DNA of 64,000 nucleotides from contig NADL03000012.1 of assembly GCA_002205965.3 (NCBI GenBank), positions 806,001 to 870,000 of the forward strand, given 5' to 3'. This DNA comes from Kappaphycus alvarezii. Lineage: Eukaryota; Rhodophyta; Florideophyceae; Gigartinales; Solieriaceae. The notes under the pieces were generated by a model. That model was not told where the DNA came from, ran no database searches, and saw nothing but the letters and a program-made list of their open reading frames with translations. The position numbers and the translations under genes were made by a program. Positions 58,757-64,000 of this stretch are shown piece after piece; position 1 is the stretch's first letter; each line of letters opens with the position of its first letter.

Positions 58757-59240
58757 TTGGCAACTACGAAGATGCCACTCTATTCAGTGAAGTATGATCC
58801 TGACGGATACCAGAAGAAGAAGAAGAAGAAGACTTTACCAAGCAGGAAAGGGGGTCTAGCGGCCCTCAAAAGGGGGAAAATCTATCCGAGCCGGGAGCGG
58901 TTGAGTTGTCGTCGGTTGATCGGGACAGAAGTTCGTTGTTGTTTGAGCGAGCTGATAATCGTGAACAAGCGATCGCGCTCGAAGGCAGGGCTACTGCTTT
59001 TCCGTAGAGCGATGTACTCAGCAATTCTGGACAGACCTCGTTCGGCACTGGGACCGGCAGACCCGTATATATCGGAAGCCATCGGGTGGAAGTCGATATG
59101 TAGTTCGGGCAGAGGTGGCCATAGCGGAGGGATTTCGCGCGCTCAGATGCAGTAAGGGCAGCGAGGGGCGTGTAGATCCGCTGTTGTGCGTATGGAGCGG
59201 AGTGGGGGCTGATGACAGTGACGTCGTAACCAGATATCAA
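58757..59240. other. Overlapping unrecognised frames
   Basis: Three competing frames: plus 58757-59155 (132 codons, with a lysine run QKKKKKKTLPSRK), minus 58866-59240 (124 codons, YAQQRIYTPLAALTASERAK) and minus 58882-59082 (66 codons, LSRIAEYIALRKSSSPAFER, SLKQQRTSVPINRRQLNRS). The two minus-strand frames look most like protein, and together they suggest a decayed minus-strand gene. No domain is recognised. Confidence 0.35.
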
Positions 59241-59451
59241 CTATCAAAACATACCATTGAGAACTCTAACGATTGATGTGGGTGAAAATTAAAACTGGAC
59301 CAGGCAGCTGAAGCCGTATGTGATTCTGCATCTAAACATAATCCCATCCCTGTTTCGTAAAAGACATGAACTTCTCCGATTGTTTTCTGTTGAGTCATAA
59401 ACTATCAACCGTATAATAGTCAGGAAACCAGCCAATGCGGATTCGTCTTTA
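59241..59451. other. Short unassigned interval
   Basis: No supported feature between the frames at 58.8-59.2 kb and the R380 repeat. Confidence 0.3.
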
Positions 59452-59836
59452 CTGCCGCACGCCGCCACATTTCGCCAAGTACGGTTACCTCAGGCGCTGC
59501 CGCAACACTCGCAGAGCGCGAGAAACATCGTCATTGCGGCACTTACTGCAACCAAAACGATATCCTCCTCTCCCCATCGGGATTGATATCTATCTCACCT
59601 TGGGCGACGACGGCAAGGGGTCTTTTCCGCCGCCTTGCTTCCTTCGCTGCTTCCCGTCGCTGTTCCTCTCCTCAACAGGAGCTCCGCGACTTCGTTACCC
59701 GTTTTGCGTTTAGTCTCCAAATAATGCAGGGCGACAGGTTTCTACCCGCCGCCCGCCTCCGTAGTTGATTTATGAATACCCTCCGCACGCTTCTGTGCGA
59801 CATTGTACAACCCATAAAGATTTACCACCACCATTT
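59452..59836 (-). repeat. R380 repeat, copy beside the membrane-protein gene
   Basis: Nearly identical to 62682-63054, and an inverted match to 56985-57305. It lies directly downstream (minus strand) of the membrane-protein gene. Its minus strand contains coding-like sequence in more than one frame, for example VVVNLYGLYNVAQKRAEGIH near 59815 and EEDIVLVAVSAAMTMFLA near 59560, a hydrophobic segment. The repeat may therefore be a duplicated 3' part of that gene. Confidence 0.85.
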
Positions 59837-60040
59837 ACTGGCGATAAGAGGCATCGACGACAAGAAAGTCTCTGAGATAACTGTTGTAGTACGCAATTGA
59901 TCCATTTATGAACTCGGTAAGGATAGTAATACCAGTCCTTTCCAAGTGTGACCAAAACTGTCCTCTCTCGGCCACACAAGCCTCACAGCTTCGTGAAACT
60001 CACGTAGCTCCCTTCCTTCTCGATTGCATATAGGCCCCGG

Positions 60041-61570
60041 CTATTTATATTCTTGTTGTACATCATATCGTTCGTTTGCATTTATCTCTGCACCTATCCT
60101 GTACAAGTTATCGTCCATCAGGGCAGTTACCCGGAACGAGCGGGTTTCGTTCCCTGAAATTTCCATGGGGCCTCGACCAAGATCTGCCCCGACTGCATGC
60201 TTCACGTAAACGCTGGCAATGTCAGGAGTGGACACCGGTTTTGCGAAAAATCGAAGCGTAACGAGTGCCAAGACTAAAGCCAGGATTGCAATAAGAAGTG
60301 ACAGCCAGTTTACAGGCCTTACTTGCTCTTTCCATATTTCGGCAACCCTGCGCTTGAGCCCTTCGTCAAGAACAGATCCTCCTGGTCTGGGTCAGTTATA
60401 ATGACAGCTGCGCTTCCTCTAAAGTAATGCTGGGCTACCCGCAAAACTGGCGGCCCATCGGGTATTACACCGGTTACCTTAGTTATATACCTCCTGGACT
60501 CAACAGGCGACTGATTCTGTGGACGCCTCAAGATGTTATACTGCGGACCATCTTGAGTATTGTCGAAGGAAAATTCCAGGCTTCTCAGGCGTTCTAAGTT
60601 CATGTCAGGGTCATCTGCCCCTATGATTCTCGTGTAAATAGAGAAAACGTACGCAACGAACTGCATGTGCCCAAACCGGACTTCCTCTGATTCATCTTTA
60701 GAAGTCCCTGCGGTCCTCATAAACCGAGAACGTTTATCTCCGAGCACGAATATAACTCGGGTTGCAAAGCTGGCGGTCAGGTTTCCAATGCTCATGAAGT
60801 GATCAGCGCCGTAAGCATGGTAATCAGATATGATCGTTAAATTCCTCTCCTCGGTATTCTTCTTGAAGACATCCACGTTTGTAGGGTCTAGAGAGCTCTC
60901 AGTGCAACCATTGATGCCGGTGGACCCTTGCTCGACTCTCAAGAAAATAGAAGGTTCGCACGGGCGATTGATGGAGGCACGTGAGTGGAAGCGAATGTTT
61001 GTCCAATCTGGAACGACTGGTTGCATAATGCGAAAAGTAGCAACAAGGTTAGAAACACTGGTAAGGTGGGGTTAGTGAGAAACAGAATTGCTACTTCGAG
61101 ACCAAGAGAACACAGGAGGATGAGGAAGGAGACCAGCATCAGACGGACATTAACCTTTCGTCCACTCCGAGGTTTGCAGCGAGGTAGAAGTCCTCGAAAG
61201 CTTAAACCTTTCGCGAGTTCGATGACTTGTTTCACAGAAAAACTGAAATTACTAACGGAGTCATGTTTCGAACGCAACAGAATCGCAGCGATGATACTGT
61301 CGATGACCAGAAGGAGAATTAGCGACATGAAGGCAAGCAGAACGTCATCGCGTGTAGTGATGTCGGTTTGAAATGCCCCGATGCACGTCTCTCAACAAAA
61401 AGTAAAGGATCAGCAAGGGAAGCAATGTTTTGTTCTCTCCCTTTGCCTGACAGCTGAATGGCGGAAACATTGCGAACGACAGTTTCGGACGAGTTGAGGG
61501 TGAAGTACGGGTTATCGTGACCGTCGTTCAAGGTAACGAAAGAGAAGCTCATTTTGTGTTTGAGGGGCAC
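60041..61570 (-). CDS. Probable host membrane protein, multi-part
   Basis: Four minus-strand open blocks follow each other: 61319-61570 (83 codons, start MPLKHKMSFSFVTLNDGH, sequons NSS and NVS); 60939-61328 (three hydrophobic segments, e.g. SLILLLVIDSIIAAILL and VRLMLVSFLILLCSLGLEV); 60319-61026 (235 codons, sequons NLT, ending VITDPDQEDLF); and 60041-60390 (SVLDEGLKRRVAEIWKEQ, then the segment WLSLLIAILALVLALVTLRF). The layout suggests several N-terminal membrane helices, an outside domain and a C-terminal anchor. Frame changes between blocks need short introns or are decay; a plausible branch and acceptor (TAACTGAC...CCAG) lies near 60380-60400. The family is not recognised. Codon use looks healthier than in the surrounding fossils. 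Confidence 0.55.
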
Positions 61571-61980
61571 TTTGGAGAGATGATGAGTTGGTCACAAAGG
61601 GCTGCGCTTTGATAGAATTCAATTGCGCGCTGACTGGGTGCGGTCTTAGTGAGGAAGACTGGGTCTGCAGTCTCATCCCACACTTTGAGCTTGTCGGCTC
61701 ATCATTTGAGTGCTATAATGTGAATAGCTCTTGTGTAGAAATGCAGCCGAGGGCGATCAGCTCCTCACTCGTTTTACCTGCCTAGTTTTCAGCCATGTTG
61801 CCGTTTGTGTGAACGGGGACTCGTAAAGCCGTCGTATTCTGTAACATAGATCTTTCTCTCGGCAGGTCTCTCCTTAATCATGAATAAAAAGTGAGGGATT
61901 AAGTGTAGAAATTTACTTGGTACCAACCTACATATCTACCACAGTAAATTAACCCCCCATTTTCTCATCAGTCTAGAAAT
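61571..61980. other. Upstream region of the membrane-protein gene
   Basis: On the minus strand this precedes the gene. A possible earlier start (ATGGCTGAAAAC near 61797) is followed within a few codons by a stop, then GGTAAAACG, which could be a donor site. It may hold the promoter and 5' leader; nothing firmer can be said. Confidence 0.3.
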
Positions 61981-61984
61981 GAGA

Positions 61985-62060
61985 AAAGGGGGAACGTTTG
62001 GGTGTTTTACTGTTGGAAGATATTTCCGACCTATCCCATGGTTTTCCAGAGAAAAGTCGA
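61985..62060 (-). repeat. LINE 3' tail copy, 5'-truncated
   Basis: On the minus strand: GAAAACCATGGGATAGGTCG, then AACAGTAAAACACCCAAACG. It shares the GTTGGAAGATATTTCCGACC variant with the copy at 57354-57508, so the two belong to one subfamily. Confidence 0.85.
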
Positions 62061-62681
62061 ACATGAAATTCCAACGAGGTGAGAGCTTCTGTTGAAACTT
62101 TAGCGCCCCCTAAGACACCGTGACGCCTGGTAACAGCCATAATATATCTTTCAACATTAAACCTCTCCACTCTTTTACCCCTTTGAGGCTCAACTATGAT
62201 GTTTTGGGAGCCCTACGACGATGAATGCTGCCGTATGGAATTAATAACACCCCAAATTTCCCGCCGCCGTATGGGATATTATAACATAATTATTTTTTGC
62301 CACATTATATAATGTACCATTGTAGTGCTCTACAGTGCCAAGTGAATTCCTGCACATCCCCTCAATTCTTGATTTATAAAGCTGCCGATTAGGGGGGATC
62401 TTTTAATGTGTTCAAAAACCTGAACCATACAGGTAGTGGTTACACTAGAAGACTAAGAACATCCCCAGGCGACGGCTGACCCATCACCCACTCCAACAAG
62501 GACAAGGGGGACTAGAAGAAACTTCCACAATCTAAATACGGGATCCAGACAGCTTGAAAAACTTGCTGATTCCAGCATTTCAAGCGCCTGAGTTAAAAAT
62601 GATCAAATAGCCAATTATATCATATTTGATAAGTTGATAAGATTTAGTCCGTTCGACGTTACCGTTGCCTACCCATCCGCA
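62061..62681. other. Unassigned interval
   Basis: No gene supported. At 62239-62265 a 27 bp scrap resembling the end of the LINE tail (TAACACCCCAAATTTCCC) is flanked by GCCGTATGG at 62230-62238 and 62266-62274, another possible ultra-short insertion. Confidence 0.4.
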
Positions 62682-63054
62682 CGCCGCCACATTTCGCCAA
62701 GTACCGTTACCGCAGGCGCTGCCGCAACACTCACACACGCGAGAAACATCGTCATTACGGCACTTACTGTAACCAAAACGATATCCTCCTCTCCCCGTCG
62801 GGATTGATATCTACGGCGCCTTGGGCGACGACAGCAAGGGTTTTTTCCGCCGCCTTGCTTCCCTCGCTGCTTCCCGTCGCGGTTCCACCTCTCAACAGGA
62901 GCTCTGCGACTTCGTTACCCGTTTTGCGTTTAGTCTCCAAGTAATGCAGGCGCGACAGGTTTCCACCCGCCGCCCGCATCCGTAGTTGATTTATGAATAC
63001 CCTCCACACGCTTCTGTGCAACATTATGCAACCCATAAATATTTACCACCACCC
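62682..63054 (-). repeat. R380 repeat, right copy
   Basis: Matches 59452-59836 at about nine tenths or more of positions and in the same orientation. On the minus strand it is open for 90 codons (62764-63036: LHYLETKRKTGNEVAELLL, TLAVVAQGAVDINPDGERR). Homology stops sharply at 63054, after the shared ACCACCACC. Confidence 0.88.
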
Positions 63055-63175
63055 ACGAATGAAATTCAAGAGAGCAAGGAGCTTTTCATTTTTGCAAAGA
63101 GGTAAAATTGGGAGGCATATCAGTCCAATTTGCGACCCAAATTTACCACCGTTCTATCTAAGCGACGGTCATTGA

Positions 63176-63961
63176 TTGGCTGTTTCCGCGACCACGGAGG
63201 CAGTGGAGGGAAAACGATTTGGAGGATTCAGCTCGCAATTAGAGGCGCGCATTTTATTGTCCTCTCCCGCCGAGAAGACACCACACAACAGCAGCATCCA
63301 CCACAATGTCTGCCAATGTCCGGGGATGCAACAACACCCCGAAGATGACTGTGTTCTTGCTCACGTATGGATACGGCTATCAGAATATCCCCTCGTTGGC
63401 GTAGAACAGAAAGATAATAACTTCTATGAGAAAGCATGGGCGCGATACAAGACATGCAAACCTGTCGGTTTTCCTCTTCGTCCGCTCGCTTCGGTCATGA
63501 TGTTAATTGAGCTTATCGTGAATCAATTTGTGCGCTTCTCAGCATTTTATAGCAGTTATGTGACATTAAGGCCAACTGTTGTAAACGAAGATGACTTGAA
63601 TCGCATAACAAAGGCTATTTTCAACGGCAGAAAGATAAAAGACCCTACCGGAGAGATCGGCAAACCAATGGAGTTTCGCGGCGCTTGGAACATACTACGG
63701 AATCATGAATAGTTTCTTGCTGGCATTTCATCTGGTTCTAATATTGATTAACGTAAAATCGAAGCTGTGAAGGATGAATCTGAAAAGGTCATGGACACAG
63801 CATCAAAGTCTGCACTAGGTACCAAGCAGGAAGTTATAACTCACAATTACAGTTCTTTCGGTAGACCGGTAAGTCGCAGAAAGTCCAAACAAGAGGCAGA
63901 AAAGCAGTTGCATTCTGCAAAGAAGATAGGGATTACCGAACAGGCTTTGCAATTAAAGTAG
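63176..63961 (+). pseudogene. Harbinger-associated SANT/NAM-like protein, broken
   Basis: The frame opens at 63176. After about 55 unrelated residues comes the family core: DDCVLAHVWIRLSEYPLVGV, EQKDNNFYEKAWARY, RPLASVMMLIELIVNQFVRF, then NEDDLNRITKAIFN and PMEFRGAWNILRNHE. This fits the Myb/SANT-like DNA-binding module (known as NAM-associated in plants) that accompanies PIF/Harbinger transposases. The C-terminal half (KVMDTASKSALG, SSFGRPVSRRKSKQEAEKQ) lies in the same frame after a TAG at 63710-63712 and a TAA at 63749-63751, so the gene carries two in-frame stops. The usual W of the second helix is replaced by I in MMLIELI. No transposase or terminal repeats fall inside the window. Confidence 0.75.
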
Positions 63962-64000
63962 AGTCGCATCATTGTCCTTACTCGTCACGATAAGATTATG

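Overview
The window reads as a eukaryotic, most likely fungal, repeat-rich region. Reasons: Ty3/gypsy and several Ty1/copia lineages (including one whose integrase C-terminus I associate with fungal elements), two LINE lineages, a Harbinger-type Myb/SANT accessory gene, and no bacterial-style operon. I see no intact conserved host gene, no rRNA or tRNA gene and no CRISPR array. Most of the sequence is decayed mobile DNA. The species cannot be fixed from the sequence alone.

Layout. 0-13.8 kb: three minus-strand Ty3/gypsy fossils (a chromodomain type at the left edge, then two related ones); related LTR-like segments lie near 2.9 and 7.9 kb, and a divergent LTR pair bounds the third element. 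13.8-22.2 kb: copia remnants on both strands and unassigned DNA. 22.4-30.5 kb: several copies of a 1.3-1.5 kb unit, here called PA (proline-rich/acidic ORF), mixed with copia and LINE pieces. 30.9-34.1 kb: a plus-strand copia-like fossil. 34.1-41.7 kb: mostly unassigned, with one PA tail. 41.7-48.3 kb: a young-looking copia with both LTRs (42693-47527) sitting inside an older copia on the other strand. 48.6-49.1 kb: the 3' end of a LINE. 49.3-54.4 kb: PA copies A, C and D. 55.0-58.7 kb: LINE reverse transcriptase pieces and many copies of one LINE 3' tail. 58.7-63.1 kb: a probable host membrane-protein gene beside a ~380 bp repeat present three times. 63.2-64 kb: a broken Harbinger-associated SANT/NAM-like gene.

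The most interesting signals are three. (1) The PA units begin TG and end CA, and three of them have exact or near-exact 5 bp flanking repeats, as solo LTRs do, yet each carries its own proline-rich/acidic reading frame upstream of a TATA-like site. (2) The LINE tail copies show target duplications, including two insertions lined up at one target and an insertion of only 47 bp with a 12 bp duplication. (3) Three perfect or near-perfect foldback sequences at 17.5, 26.0-26.3 and 49.4 kb look like template-switch products.
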